From positions 1 to 46,683 of the forward strand of contig JAEYPH010000096.1 in assembly GCA_023410875.1 (NCBI GenBank): DNA of 46,683 nucleotides. Direction: 5' to 3'. This stretch comes from Bacillota bacterium (GTDB lineage: Bacteria > Bacillota > Clostridia > Christensenellales > UMGS416). This document shows positions 32,917 through 41,506 of this stretch, piece after piece (within the stretch, counting starts at the first letter, position 1; every line of letters begins with the position of its first letter). The position numbers were made by a program, and so were the translations under genes. Below the pieces are notes generated by a model. It was not told where the DNA came from. It searched no databases and saw only the letters and a program-made list of their open reading frames with translations.

Positions 32917-33720
32917 TCAGCCCCCCTGCACGGTGATCTTGCGCTGGGCCGAGCGCCACACCAGCCGCTCCAGCACCCACAGTATGCCGATCCACAGCAG
33001 CTGCACGGCCATCACCCGCCAGCCCTGCGCCGGGTCCACCCGGCCCAGGTACAGATCCACGGGCATGTAGCTGATGTATTGGAACGGCAAGTACGCGGCG
33101 ATGTCCGTAAGCGCCTTAGGGTAGAACCACAGCGGCACGATGGTGCCGCCAAACAGCGAGATCAGCGCCCGCTCGAACCACGGCATGTACCAGTTGTTCA
33201 TAAGCCAGAAGGCGCTGTAGCCCACGATCGTGTCAAAGAGAAGAAAGATCACCGCACCCAGTACGCCGGTTGCCAAAAACAGCGCCAGCGCCGCGGGGCC
33301 CGCCGGCGGCAGCAGGCCGTAGACCGCCGCAGCCAGCGCCACGATGGGCACCGAGCCAAAGGCCAAGGAGAAGAGCATGCGCCCCAGCTCGTTGCCGGTG
33401 TGCAGCAGCATCAGGTTCATGGGCCGCAGCATGTCCGCGCCCAGGTCGCCGGAATACACCGACTGGCCGATGCGCCGGCCGGGGTTGATGCGCAGCACGT
33501 TCAAAATGAAGTTGGTAAGCACCATGTAGGTGATGGCCTGGGACAGCGTGGTACCCTGGCGCTGCCCCTGGGCATAGAGCGCGGACCACACCGAGGCCTG
33601 CACGAAGAACAGCACGACGCCGTTGAGCAGCAGAAACAGGACATTGACCCGATAGGCCAGTTGCGTGCGCAGAGACTTGGCGATCAGCCACAGCGTCAGG
33701 TTGCCGCGCAAAGCGCCCAT
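32917..33720 (-). CDS. ABC-2 family permease (first subunit)
   Basis: A 267-residue membrane protein with about six hydrophobic segments (VLFLLLNGVVLFFVQASVW, ALALFLATGVLGAVIFLLFD and others) and the family-like MRPMNLMLLHTGNELGRM. First gene of the exporter operon, with GGGAGGAGGCGATGGC before the ATG. The operon is organised permease-permease-ATPase, as in uncharacterised exporters of the DUF990 group. Confidence 0.85.
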   Translation of the reverse strand: MGALRGNLTLWLIAKSLRTQLAYRVNVLFLLLNGVVLFFVQASVWSALYAQGQRQGTTLSQAITYMVLTNFILNVLRINPGRRIGQSVYSGDLGADMLRPMNLMLLHTGNELGRMLFSLAFGSVPIVALAAAVYGLLPPAGPAALALFLATGVLGAVIFLLFDTIVGYSAFWLMNNWYMPWFERALISLFGGTIVPLWFYPKALTDIAAYLPFQYISYMPVDLYLGRVDPAQGWRVMAVQLLWIGILWVLERLVWRSAQRKITVQGG

Positions 33721-33758
33721 GCCATCGCCTCCTCCCCGTTTTCGCAGACAGTGGCATT

Positions 33759-33787
33759 ATTTTACAGCAATCGTCCGCTTTTCACAA
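33759..33787 (-). promoter_or_regulatory. Promoter of the ABC exporter operon
   Basis: On the minus strand TTGTGA (33787-33782), a 17-base spacer and TAAAAT (33764-33759), 38 bases before the first permease ATG. Confidence 0.65.
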
Positions 33788-33824
33788 TTACTATATACGG
33801 TTATTACAGTTTGGTTTTGGCCCG

Positions 33825-33861
33825 AAAAAGGGCCTCCCGACGACGGTCATCGCCGGGAGGC
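33825..33861 (-). terminator. Terminator of the esterase gene
   Basis: Read leftward, GCCTCCCG and CGGGAGGC form an 8-bp stem with inner pairs (GCGA/CGTC region), followed by CCTTTTTCGGG. It lies 58 bases after the esterase stop. Confidence 0.75.
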
Positions 33862-33919
33862 TGAAAAGCTTGATAAACATGTTTGAATTGTCTGCGGCCC
33901 CGGCGTCGCAGGAGAAAGG

Positions 33920-34975
33920 CTACTGCCACAGCTCCTCGCCGTAGCTGTTCAGCAAGTCCACAAGCTCACGGGCCATCTCCCCCTGCTCGGCGGCGCGGGG
34001 GTGCCCCGGCGTGCCCACAGCGGCACGCTTATAGCGCAGGCGCACGACCCGCGCGTCGGCACTGGTTGCGCACACCTCGTCCAGCGCGTCCTCCCACACG
34101 AGGTCGTGGTTCACGATGGTCGTCGTGAGCACGAACAGCGCCCTGGGATATCGGGCGCGCATGTCGGCCAGCAGCTGCCCATAGCGGCGCACCCAGCGGC
34201 TGCGCTTCTCGGGGTCTGCGGCAATGTCGTTGTCCGGGTGCGGGTTGTTCTGGGCGATGGCCAGCACCACGACGTGGGGCGTCCAGCGCGAAAAATCCCA
34301 GGAGCTCAGGCCCAGGTCGGGCACATAACCGGTCTTGTCCCAGCAGCTCTCCAGGCCCAGATAGTCCGGGCCGCGGAAGTAGCCGGTGCCATCCAGCAGC
34401 GAGATGCCTCCCTGGGAGTTGTTGTGCAGCTCCGCCCCCAGTTCCCGCGCGGCCATGGAGATGTAGCTGAGCCACGCGTCATCATAGTGGCCGTCGTTGG
34501 GCGGGTCGGTCTTGCCCTCGTAACCCGGCGCATCCACAACCGCGCCCATGGACACCGAATCGCCGAAGCATTCGATGCGCCGCGCCGGCGCGGGCAGCGC
34601 CTCCAGCGGTTCTCCAAGCACGTGCCAGCCGCCGAAGCCCACATAACCCGTGGCGTCCATGCGCTTGTACAGCGTGATCTCATGCTCGCCGTCGTCCAGA
34701 TTGTCCGCCAGCGCGTAGGTGCGCATCTGGCTGTCCGGGTGCAGCCGGGCCATGCCCTTGGCGCCGCCATCCACAACCCAGCCGATGTATTGCCGGCCCC
34801 AGCTGGGCCGGTTGCGCAGCCGCGCCCACACCGCCGTGCCGCGAAAGCGCAGCGTCACCTGGCTGCCTGCCCAGATGAACTGGGGTTCCTCCCCATCGGC
34901 GAAGTCGATGCGCCCCATATAGCGGTTGTGACCGTCCCGTGTTGAAACGAAGGCGCCTTGCGATAGTTCCTGCAT
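33920..34975 (-). CDS. CE2-type SGNH esterase (candidate acetyl-polysaccharide deacetylase)
   Basis: A 351-residue protein with a two-part plan. An N-terminal beta-sandwich domain (about 10-130; HNRYMGRIDFADGEEPQF, WAGSQVTLRFRGTAVWARL) precedes an SGNH hydrolase domain with the nucleophile Ser in ECFGDSVSMG, the conserved Asn region AIAQNNPHPDND, and the catalytic His in GTPGHPRAAEQ. This layout fits carbohydrate esterase family 2, which deacetylates xylan or other polysaccharides. No signal peptide is visible, so the substrate would be met inside the cell. Start at ATG 34975 behind GGGAG. Confidence 0.85.
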   Translation of the reverse strand: MQELSQGAFVSTRDGHNRYMGRIDFADGEEPQFIWAGSQVTLRFRGTAVWARLRNRPSWGRQYIGWVVDGGAKGMARLHPDSQMRTYALADNLDDGEHEITLYKRMDATGYVGFGGWHVLGEPLEALPAPARRIECFGDSVSMGAVVDAPGYEGKTDPPNDGHYDDAWLSYISMAARELGAELHNNSQGGISLLDGTGYFRGPDYLGLESCWDKTGYVPDLGLSSWDFSRWTPHVVVLAIAQNNPHPDNDIAADPEKRSRWVRRYGQLLADMRARYPRALFVLTTTIVNHDLVWEDALDEVCATSADARVVRLRYKRAAVGTPGHPRAAEQGEMARELVDLLNSYGEELWQ

Positions 34976-34995
34976 ATGAGCTCCCAAACGGAACA

Positions 34996-35023
34996 ATTTT
35001 ACTCCATTTTACGTCTTGGCAAA
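34996..35023 (-). promoter_or_regulatory. Promoter of the esterase gene
   Basis: On the minus strand TTTGCC (35023-35018), a 16-base spacer and TAAAAT (35001-34996), 21 bases before the ATG. It lies right after the terminator of the small gene upstream. Confidence 0.6.
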
Positions 35024-35036
35024 GCCCTGCGCAAGC

Positions 35037-35079
35037 AAAAAGCGCGGCTCCTTCGGATCACTCCGCAGGGAGCCGCGCT
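35037..35079 (-). terminator. Terminator of the 47-residue Asn/Gln-rich gene
   Basis: Leftward reading gives AGCGCGGCTCC, a loop, GGAGCCGCGCT and then TTTTGC. The 11-bp stem begins 33 bases after the small gene's stop. Confidence 0.85.
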
Positions 35080-35111
35080 GTCGTAAGGGAGTCGGTTATG
35101 AGGGAGTCGTG

Positions 35112-35255
35112 TTACCTGTCCTTGCAGTTCTGGTCGTTGTTGTTGTTCTGCTTGTTCTGTTCTTGCTGGCGGCGGCGGTTCTGATCCTGCTGCTGCCGCT
35201 TGTCATTGGCTACGTTCTTGTCGTTGCAATTGTTGCAGTTGTCGTCGCGGCTCAT
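35112..35255 (-). CDS. Small Asn/Gln-rich protein, 47 residues
   Basis: A short gene with a strong start: AAGGGAGGTGTCTCG directly before ATG 35255. The product begins MSRDDNCNNCNDKNVAND, is rich in Asn, Gln, Arg and Asp, and ends QNCKDR. It has no hydrophobic segment and three Cys (positions 7, 10, 44). A dedicated 11-bp terminator follows. I do not recognise a family; small polar proteins of this kind in Clostridia are sometimes spore-associated, which is a guess. The opposite-strand frames here translate into Val/Leu runs and look like shadows. Confidence 0.75.
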   Translation of the reverse strand: MSRDDNCNNCNDKNVANDKRQQQDQNRRRQQEQNKQNNNNDQNCKDR

Positions 35256-35353
35256 CGAGACACCTCCCTTCGTGCGGGCATAGTTTTTCCATTTGGCTGA
35301 TGACTATGAGATTATTTTCGTCGATTGGATCATGAACCGAACAAGGGGTTTTG

Positions 35354-35385
35354 GGCGATTCATCTTTGGTGTATAATGAATCGCC
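35354..35385 (+). promoter_or_regulatory. Perfect inverted repeat across the promoter of the EamA gene
   Basis: GGCGATTCAT (35354-35363) and ATGAATCGCC (35376-35385) are exact 10-base inverted copies separated by 12 bases. The perfect -10 TATAAT (35372-35377) overlaps the right arm, with a weak -35 near 35349. The layout is that of a repressor operator. Confidence 0.6.
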
Positions 35386-35425
35386 AAACCTTCCGAAATT
35401 TTAGTATGAGACGAAGGTGTCTATA

Positions 35426-35454
35426 TCGCGTCCAATGCGCGGCATCGGACGCGA
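35426..35454 (+). promoter_or_regulatory. Leader hairpin next to the EamA ribosome binding site
   Basis: TCGCGTCC-A-ATGC-GCG-GCAT-C-GGACGCGA folds into a 12-bp stem with one A-C mismatch and a three-base loop. It ends two bases before the AAGGATGTG site. No T run follows, so an effect on translation or mRNA stability is more likely than termination. Confidence 0.5.
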
Positions 35455-35469
35455 AAAGGATGTGACGAA

Positions 35470-36351
35470 ATGCACCCGTCGAAAAAAGGCCCTGTGTTCA
35501 TCGCCGTGACCGCCGTGCTGTGGAGCTTTGGCGGCATCCTCATCAAGCTCGTGCCCTGGGACGCCATGACCATCGTGGGCATGCGCGCCATATTTGCCGC
35601 CGCCGTCATCGCGGTCTATATGAAGCGTCCGCGCATCCACCTGACCCCCGGCGTACTGCTGGGCGCGCTGTGCATGAGCGGCACCACGGTGCTTTTCGTT
35701 TTCGCCAACAAACTGACCACCGCCGCCAACGCCATCATGCTGCAATACACGGCGCCGGTGTTCGTCATCCTTTTGAGCGCGCTTTTTTTGCGCAAGCGGC
35801 CGCGGGCGCTGGACGCGGCGGCGGTGCTGGTCGTGTTTGGCGGCATCGCGCTGTTCTTTGTGGGCCAGCTGCGCGGCACCGCGCTGCTGGGCAACGCGCT
35901 GGCGCTGCTCAGCGGCTTAAGCTTTGCCGGCGTGTTCCTGGTCAACCAGATGGCCGACGCGTCGCCGGTGGAATCGTCGCTTTTGAGCATGCTGCTGAAT
36001 TTTGTCATCGCCATTCCATTCATCGCCCGGGGCATCACCTGGGAGCCGCTGCCGTGGCTGGCCATCACGCTGCTGGGCGTGTTCCAGATCGGCCTGGCCT
36101 ATGTGCTGTTCTCCATCGGCATCCGCACCACGGCGCCGGTGGCCGCCTCGCTGATCGCGGCCATAGAGCCCATCCTGAACCCCGTGTGGGTGGCGCTGTT
36201 CCAAGGCGAGCTGCCCGGCCCCTGGGCCGTGGCCGGCGGCGTGCTGGTGGTGGGCGCGGTGGTGGCCTACAATGTGCTGGCCGCCCGCAATGCCCGCTAT
36301 GCCGACGCCCTCCCCGCCCAGCAGGACACCGCATCTCCAACCTCTGTGTAA
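35470..36351 (+). CDS. EamA/DMT-family transporter
   Basis: A 293-residue membrane protein with ten predicted helices in two EamA repeats. The first repeat contains FIAVTAVLWSFGGILIKLVPWDAMTIVGMRA; the second has LLSGLSFAGVFLVNQMAD and ends ASLIAAIEPILNPVWVALFQGELPGPWAVAGGVLV, the conserved EP-containing end. DMT transporters export amino acids or metabolites, or import sugars; the substrate is not readable from sequence. Its operator-like palindrome and leader hairpin suggest conditional expression. Confidence 0.9.
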   Translation: MHPSKKGPVFIAVTAVLWSFGGILIKLVPWDAMTIVGMRAIFAAAVIAVYMKRPRIHLTPGVLLGALCMSGTTVLFVFANKLTTAANAIMLQYTAPVFVILLSALFLRKRPRALDAAAVLVVFGGIALFFVGQLRGTALLGNALALLSGLSFAGVFLVNQMADASPVESSLLSMLLNFVIAIPFIARGITWEPLPWLAITLLGVFQIGLAYVLFSIGIRTTAPVAASLIAAIEPILNPVWVALFQGELPGPWAVAGGVLVVGAVVAYNVLAARNARYADALPAQQDTASPTSV

Positions 36352-36389
36352 AGCGGAAACAAAAAGACAAAAAGAGCGCAAAGCCGTCC

Positions 36390-36417
36390 TTGCGCCCAGC
36401 CTGTGCGGGGATATAAT
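36390..36417 (+). promoter_or_regulatory. Promoter of the CotH-kinase gene
   Basis: TTGCGC (36390-36395), a 16-base spacer and a perfect TATAAT (36412-36417). The leader is about 110 bases long and includes a terminator-like hairpin. Confidence 0.55.
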
Positions 36418-36468
36418 AAACATATCTGTCTGTACTGTATAAACATAACAATCGATTCGCAGGAACAA

Positions 36469-36494
36469 ACGCGGATACGTCCGCGTCTTATTTT
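36469..36494 (+). terminator. Terminator-like hairpin inside the CotH leader
   Basis: ACGCGGA-TACG-TCCGCGT forms a 7-bp stem with a four-base loop, followed by CTTATTTT. It lies between the likely promoter and the start codon, so it could act as an attenuator, or it may end EamA transcription. Confidence 0.45.
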
Positions 36495-36534
36495 CCGGTA
36501 TCCATTGATCCGCATACAAAAGAAAAGGAAGATC

Positions 36535-39500
36535 ATGATGAAATCGGCAAGACAATTCTTCACAAAAAAGAACATAACGCTGCGCGGTGCGGCGCTGGCT
36601 TTGGGCGCGCTGCTGGTGTTCAGCGGCTGCGACGTGATCACGACGGCCACCGGCGGCACGGCCAAGCCCCCCACCGGCGGGCCCGTACAGCCCGGCCAGA
36701 GCGCCGGGGCAGAGCTGCCGCCGGTGGACGCCAAGGCCCGCCCGTGGATCACCGAGGTCATGGCCAGCAACCATGCGGCGCTGCCGGCCAACGGCGGCTA
36801 CCCCGACTGGGTGGAGGTCAGCAACCTTTCCCAGGGGTCGCTGGACCTGGGCGGCTATATGCTGTCCGACAACATTAAGGAGCCCAAGGCTTATACATTC
36901 CCCCAGGTGATCCTGGGCCCCGGCCAGAGCGTGATCCTGTTCTGCAACGATGTGGACGGCTCCGGCAAGTCGCTGCAGGCGGGCTTCAAGCTGAGCTCCG
37001 CCGGCGAAGAGCTGGTGCTGACCGCCGCCGACGGCACGCTGGTGCAGAAGCTGACGCTGCCGGCCATCCCGCAGGATCAGTCCTACGCGGCCAGCCCTGA
37101 GGACGCTGAAAAATACGCGATCACCGCCGACATCTCACCGGGTTATCCCAACACCGCCGAGGGCCGCGCGGCCTGGCTATCCGCCGGCAACGGCGACGCG
37201 CCGGTGCGCCTCAACGAGGTTATGACCGCAGGCAACGCCCTGTTCGCCGATGAAGACGGCGCCTATGGCGCGTGGGTGGAGCTGCGCAATTTCTCCGAAC
37301 AGAGCCACAGCCTCAAGGGCTATCACCTGAGCAACAACCTGGGCAAGCCCGGCCTTTGGGCGCTGCCGGACCACTCTTTGGAACCCGGCGCCGTGCTGCT
37401 GGTGTGGCTGGACGGCAAAGACCGTGACGGCGACGCGCCGCACGCCGGCTTCCAGCTGGGCGAGGGCGAAGCCGTGGTGCTCTCCGACGCTCAGGGCCAG
37501 GTCGTCAGCACCGTGACCGCCGGCTCCCTGACCGCCGACGAGAGCTTCGGCGTGGACTTGGGCAGCCTGCGCTGGAAGTCGCTGGAGCATCCCACGCCGG
37601 GTTATGACAACAACGAGGAGGGCTTCAACGCCCTGCAGGCCAAGCTTTATCCCAGCGTGGGCGATTCGCTGGCCTTCTCGGAGGTCATGACCGCCAACGC
37701 CGACACGCTGACCGATCAATTCAAAGAAACGCCCCAGTGGGTGGAGATCGTCAACCGCTCCGGCGAGGACATCAACCTGAAAGGCTACGGCTTGACGGAC
37801 AACGCCGCCCAGCCGCTCAAGTGGAAGTTCCCCAAGCTTACGCTCAAGAGCGGCGAATACCTGACCGTGTTCCTTTCCGGGCGCGACCAGACCGCCGGCG
37901 CGGCACTGTCCAAGCGCCAGCTGCACACGAGCTTCAAGCTCAAGGACGGCGGCGATTCGCTGACGCTGAGCGACCCCGACGGCAAGCGCATGGACTTCTG
38001 CCTGGTGCCCAAGCTGCGTGCCGGTGTGTCCTATGGCCGCCCCGACGGCCAGGCCGCCTTCGCCTACCTCTCCGACCCAACGCCCGGCGAGGGCAACGAC
38101 TCCAAGAGCTTCTCCGCCTTCGCCGAGGACCCGGTGTTCTCGCTGCAGGGCGGCCAGTATCAGGGCGAGCAGAAGGTCACCGTTACCAGCGCCAGCCCCG
38201 GCGCCACGATCTACTACACGACCGACGGCACCGTGCCTACAGCCAAGAGCAAGCAATACTACAACCCCGTGGAGATCACCAAATCCACGCCCTTACGCGC
38301 CGTGGCGATACAGGATGGCGCCATCAACAGCCAGGTTACCTCCGCCACGTATCTGATCAACGAGGAGATCAAGCTGCCGATCATCAGCATCGTCACCGAT
38401 CCCAAGAACCTCTATGACAAGAAGACGGGCATCCTGGCCGACGGCCCCGGCTACACCGAGGAATTCCCCCACCACGGCGCCAACTACTACGAGGATTGGG
38501 AGCGCCCCGCCCATCTGGAGCTCATCGAGCCCGACGGCACCGTGGGCATTTCCCAGGACATGGGGCTCAAGGTCGCCGGACAGTTCTCCCGCGGCTGGGG
38601 GCTCAAGAGCCTGAGCTTCCACGCCCGCTCCCAGTATGGAAAGGGCAAGTTCGAATACAAGATCTTCCCCAACCGCGACTTTGACAAGTTCGATTCCTTC
38701 CTCGTGCGCGCGTCGGGCAACGACGTGAACCGCTCCCGCATCCGTGACGTGCTGGTGACCAGCCTTGTAGAGGACACCACCGACACCATCAGCATGCAGG
38801 CCTACCGCAACTGCGTCATCTTCATCAACGGCCAGTTCTGGGGCGTGTCGCAGATTCGTGAGAAGATCAACGACCACTTTGTCGCCCAGCACTTTGGCGT
38901 GGACGAAGAAAAGGTGACGCTGCTGGAGGGCAACTCCATCGAAAAGTATGGCTCCAATGACGAGTGGAAGGACCTGATGGCCTATGTGAAGGCCCACAAC
39001 CTCAAAGACGACGAGGCCTTTGAATACGTGGATTCCAAGGTGGACATCGACAGCTATCTGGACTGGTACGCCACGGAAATCTGCTCGGGCAACTCGGACA
39101 TGGGCAACATCCGCTTCTGGAAGACCGACGACCCGGAAAGCCAGTGGAAGTGGATCTTCTACGACTTCTGCTGGGCCTTCGGCGATATCGACCGCCCGGA
39201 CATCTCCTACGATCTGAACCCCAAGGGCAACGGCTACAACCATGCCTTTAGCACAGCGCTGATCAACGGCTTGCTCAAGCGCCCGGAGATCAAGGAGAAA
39301 TTCCTGCAGCGGCTGGCCTTCCACATCAACGTGACCTTCAAGACCGAGACCGTGCTCCAGCGCATCGACGAGCTGGCCGCGGAGATCGACCCCTACATGG
39401 AACGCGACTTCGAGAAGTGGGACTTCGGCTCCTACAAGAACTGGAAGAACCAGGTGGAGCACCTGCGCGACTATGCCAAGGAGCACCCGGGCAAGCTCAA

Positions 39501-39567
39501 GGCGCAGATGAAGAGCTATTTTAAGCTGAGCGATGCGAAGATGGAAGAATTGTTCCCGGGAGACTGA
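36535..39567 (+). CDS. Lipoprotein with three LTD domains, a chitobiase-like domain and a CotH kinase domain
   Basis: A 1010-residue protein. The signal ends in the lipobox VFSGC (Cys32), so it is membrane-anchored outside the cell. Three lamin-tail domains follow at about 72-212 (ITEVMASN...WVEVSN), 223-362 (LNEVMTAGN...WVELRN) and 379-520 (FSEVMTANA...WVEIVN). A CHB_HEX_C-like domain (ATIYYTTDGTVPT, about 531-607) and a CotH kinase domain (about 612-985) complete it. CotH proteins are atypical kinases first known from spore coats. The metal-binding DxD read in many CotH domains as DLDWAFG is here YDFCWAFG (D877, C879). Start at ATG 36535 behind AAAAGGAAGATC. Confidence 0.92.
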   Translation: MMKSARQFFTKKNITLRGAALALGALLVFSGCDVITTATGGTAKPPTGGPVQPGQSAGAELPPVDAKARPWITEVMASNHAALPANGGYPDWVEVSNLSQGSLDLGGYMLSDNIKEPKAYTFPQVILGPGQSVILFCNDVDGSGKSLQAGFKLSSAGEELVLTAADGTLVQKLTLPAIPQDQSYAASPEDAEKYAITADISPGYPNTAEGRAAWLSAGNGDAPVRLNEVMTAGNALFADEDGAYGAWVELRNFSEQSHSLKGYHLSNNLGKPGLWALPDHSLEPGAVLLVWLDGKDRDGDAPHAGFQLGEGEAVVLSDAQGQVVSTVTAGSLTADESFGVDLGSLRWKSLEHPTPGYDNNEEGFNALQAKLYPSVGDSLAFSEVMTANADTLTDQFKETPQWVEIVNRSGEDINLKGYGLTDNAAQPLKWKFPKLTLKSGEYLTVFLSGRDQTAGAALSKRQLHTSFKLKDGGDSLTLSDPDGKRMDFCLVPKLRAGVSYGRPDGQAAFAYLSDPTPGEGNDSKSFSAFAEDPVFSLQGGQYQGEQKVTVTSASPGATIYYTTDGTVPTAKSKQYYNPVEITKSTPLRAVAIQDGAINSQVTSATYLINEEIKLPIISIVTDPKNLYDKKTGILADGPGYTEEFPHHGANYYEDWERPAHLELIEPDGTVGISQDMGLKVAGQFSRGWGLKSLSFHARSQYGKGKFEYKIFPNRDFDKFDSFLVRASGNDVNRSRIRDVLVTSLVEDTTDTISMQAYRNCVIFINGQFWGVSQIREKINDHFVAQHFGVDEEKVTLLEGNSIEKYGSNDEWKDLMAYVKAHNLKDDEAFEYVDSKVDIDSYLDWYATEICSGNSDMGNIRFWKTDDPESQWKWIFYDFCWAFGDIDRPDISYDLNPKGNGYNHAFSTALINGLLKRPEIKEKFLQRLAFHINVTFKTETVLQRIDELAAEIDPYMERDFEKWDFGSYKNWKNQVEHLRDYAKEHPGKLKAQMKSYFKLSDAKMEELFPGD

Positions 39568-39621
39568 GCGACCGGTAGTCTGCAATCAGACTGCCCTATG
39601 AAAATCGAGAATCAACCGTTG

Positions 39622-39648
39622 AGGCCGGGCTTTGTCCCGGCCTTTCCG
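39622..39648 (+). terminator. Terminator after the CotH gene
   Basis: AGGCCGGG-CTTTGT-CCCGGCCT with an 8-bp stem, followed by TTCC, 55 bases past the stop. Confidence 0.75.
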
Positions 39649-39711
39649 TATCAGCACAGCAAACCGGAGCCGATCCTCCGAGGGCTCCAGAACCAGAATC
39701 GCACCAGTCGT

Positions 39712-41091
39712 TCACTTTGACGTATTGCTGCCCCTGCGCTCCATCGGCATATAACCCCGCCGCGCAGACACGCTCTTATAGGCCGGGCGGATAATCTTGC
39801 CGGCGTTCACGATTTCCTCGATGCGGTGGGCGCTCCAGCCCACGATTCTGGCGATCGCGAAGATCGGCGTAAACAGCTCCTGCGGGATGTCGAGCATACG
39901 GTAGACAAAGCCGGAGTAGAAATCGACATTGGCACTGACGCCCTTGTAGATCTTGCGCTCCCTGCCGATGACCTCCGGCGCCAGGCGCTCGACGGCCTCG
40001 TAGAGCCCCAGTTCGTCCTGCAGCCCTTTTTCGCTGGCCAGCGCTTCCACATGCCGCTTGAAGACCTCCACCCTGGGGTCGGAAAGCGAGTACACCGCGT
40101 GCCCCATGCCGTAGATGAGCCCGGAGCGGTCGAAGGCCTGCTTGTTCAGCAGCTTGTGCAGATATTCGGAAATTTCACCGTCGTCCTTCCAGTTCTTCAC
40201 CTGCTGCTTCATGTCGTCGAACATCTGCACGACCTTGATGTTCGCTCCGCCGTGCCGAGGGCCCTTCAATGACCCTATGGCCGCGACGATCGCCGAATAG
40301 GTGTCGGTGCCGGAGGATGTCACAACGTGGGTGACGAACGACGAATTGTTGCCGCCGCCGTGCTCGGCGTGCAGCACCAGCGCCATGTCCAATATCCGTG
40401 CCTCGAGCTTGGTGTATTGGGAATCCAGCCGCAGCATGTGCAGGATGTTCTCCGCGGTGTTCAGGTCCGCCCTGGGGCCGTGAATGACGAGGCTCTGCCC
40501 CTGGTGGGCGTGGGCGCAAGCCTGATAGGCGTAGACGGCCAGCAGCGGGAAGCACGAAACAAGCTTCAGGCACTGCCGCAGGACGTTGGGCACGGAGATG
40601 TCGTCGGCGTTGTCGTCATAGCTGTAGAGCGTGAGCACCGAGCGGGCAATCGCGTTCATCACGTCGTTGCTCGGGGATTTCAGAAGGATGCCGCTGACGA
40701 ACTCCTCCGGCAGCGTGCGCAAGTCTGCCAGCAGCTGCTGGAACCGGTCAAGCTCCGTTTGGTCGGGCAGGTTGCCGAACAGCAGCAGATACGCGGTCTC
40801 CTCAAAGCCAAACCGGCCATCCTTCAGAAAGCCCCCCACGAGGTCTTCGACGTTGATGCCCCGATAAAACAGCTGCCCCGGCGCGGGGACGAGCTCGCCC
40901 TCGTCCATCGTATAGGCATGCACTTCACCGATTTCGGTGAGGCCTGCCAGCACGCCCCTGCCGCTGATGTCCCGCAGGCCGCGCTTGACTTCATACTTGG
41001 TGTAGAGCGAGGGATCGATGTAGCTGCACGAGGAGGTCTTTTCGCTCAGCTCCGTCAGCGTGCCGCTGTCTATTTCAAAGTATTTCCCCAT
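39712..41091 (-). CDS. Citrate synthase
   Basis: A 459-residue enzyme condensing acetyl-CoA and oxaloacetate. Catalytic residues are visible in LHAEHGGGNNSSF (His), IYGMGHAVYSLSDPR (His and Arg region) and ANVDFYSGFVY (Asp). GLTEIGEVHAY and GQLFYRGINVEDLV are typical of the clostridial type. Start at ATG 41091 (MGKYFEIDSGTLTEL), nine bases after GGGAG. It stands alone, without aconitase or isocitrate dehydrogenase genes; in related anaerobes such enzymes serve glutamate synthesis. Confidence 0.94.
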   Translation of the reverse strand: MGKYFEIDSGTLTELSEKTSSCSYIDPSLYTKYEVKRGLRDISGRGVLAGLTEIGEVHAYTMDEGELVPAPGQLFYRGINVEDLVGGFLKDGRFGFEETAYLLLFGNLPDQTELDRFQQLLADLRTLPEEFVSGILLKSPSNDVMNAIARSVLTLYSYDDNADDISVPNVLRQCLKLVSCFPLLAVYAYQACAHAHQGQSLVIHGPRADLNTAENILHMLRLDSQYTKLEARILDMALVLHAEHGGGNNSSFVTHVVTSSGTDTYSAIVAAIGSLKGPRHGGANIKVVQMFDDMKQQVKNWKDDGEISEYLHKLLNKQAFDRSGLIYGMGHAVYSLSDPRVEVFKRHVEALASEKGLQDELGLYEAVERLAPEVIGRERKIYKGVSANVDFYSGFVYRMLDIPQELFTPIFAIARIVGWSAHRIEEIVNAGKIIRPAYKSVSARRGYMPMERRGSNTSK

Positions 41092-41256
41092 AATATAGTA
41101 CTCCCATCCGATCAATTTTTTACGAAATCAGTATTGGGCGAGCGCCTTTTACGCATACAAGCTTAACGAAAAATGCAAATGGCCATACCGAATCATGTAG
41201 ATACAGAACTTGAAGTTGCTTCGTACAGGCATGCCGAACAACTGGTATTTCCCTCT

Positions 41257-41285
41257 AGTATACTGTTTCTGCCATGAGAGTTCAA
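41257..41285 (-). promoter_or_regulatory. Promoter of citrate synthase
   Basis: On the minus strand TTGAAC (41285-41280), a 17-base spacer and TATACT (41262-41257). The leader would be about 160 bases, in which I see no known riboswitch. Confidence 0.6.
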
Positions 41286-41506
41286 TCCAACATGCGTACA
41301 GGATGGTGGCAAAAATCCAACGAATTTAACGTTATAGCGCGATGAAGCTGAAGGAAAACGAGCAAGGCAACCTCATGCTCTACTCATGAAGATGACGCAG
41401 ATACTGCAGGGGGAATACCTGTCCCGTGATTCCTACCATACACATACAGCCACCTGTGGTTACTACGGGCGGCTGCGCAATCCCTGCTCACCGAAACAAT
41501 TTATTC
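41286..41506. other. Gap between the citrate synthase promoter and the LRR gene
   Basis: About 220 bases with no supported gene, hairpin terminator or repeat. A short rightward frame (41386-41592) has no convincing ribosome binding site and runs into the LRR gene from the wrong side. Confidence 0.5.

Noticed and set aside
35016..35300. Rightward Val/Leu-rich 94-codon frame as a membrane protein gene
   Set aside because: It is the complement of the 47-residue Asn/Gln-rich gene, which has the better start site and terminator.
38293..39585. 430-codon leftward frame opposite the CotH gene
   Set aside because: Antisense shadow of the CotH domain, whose rightward product is clearly recognisable.
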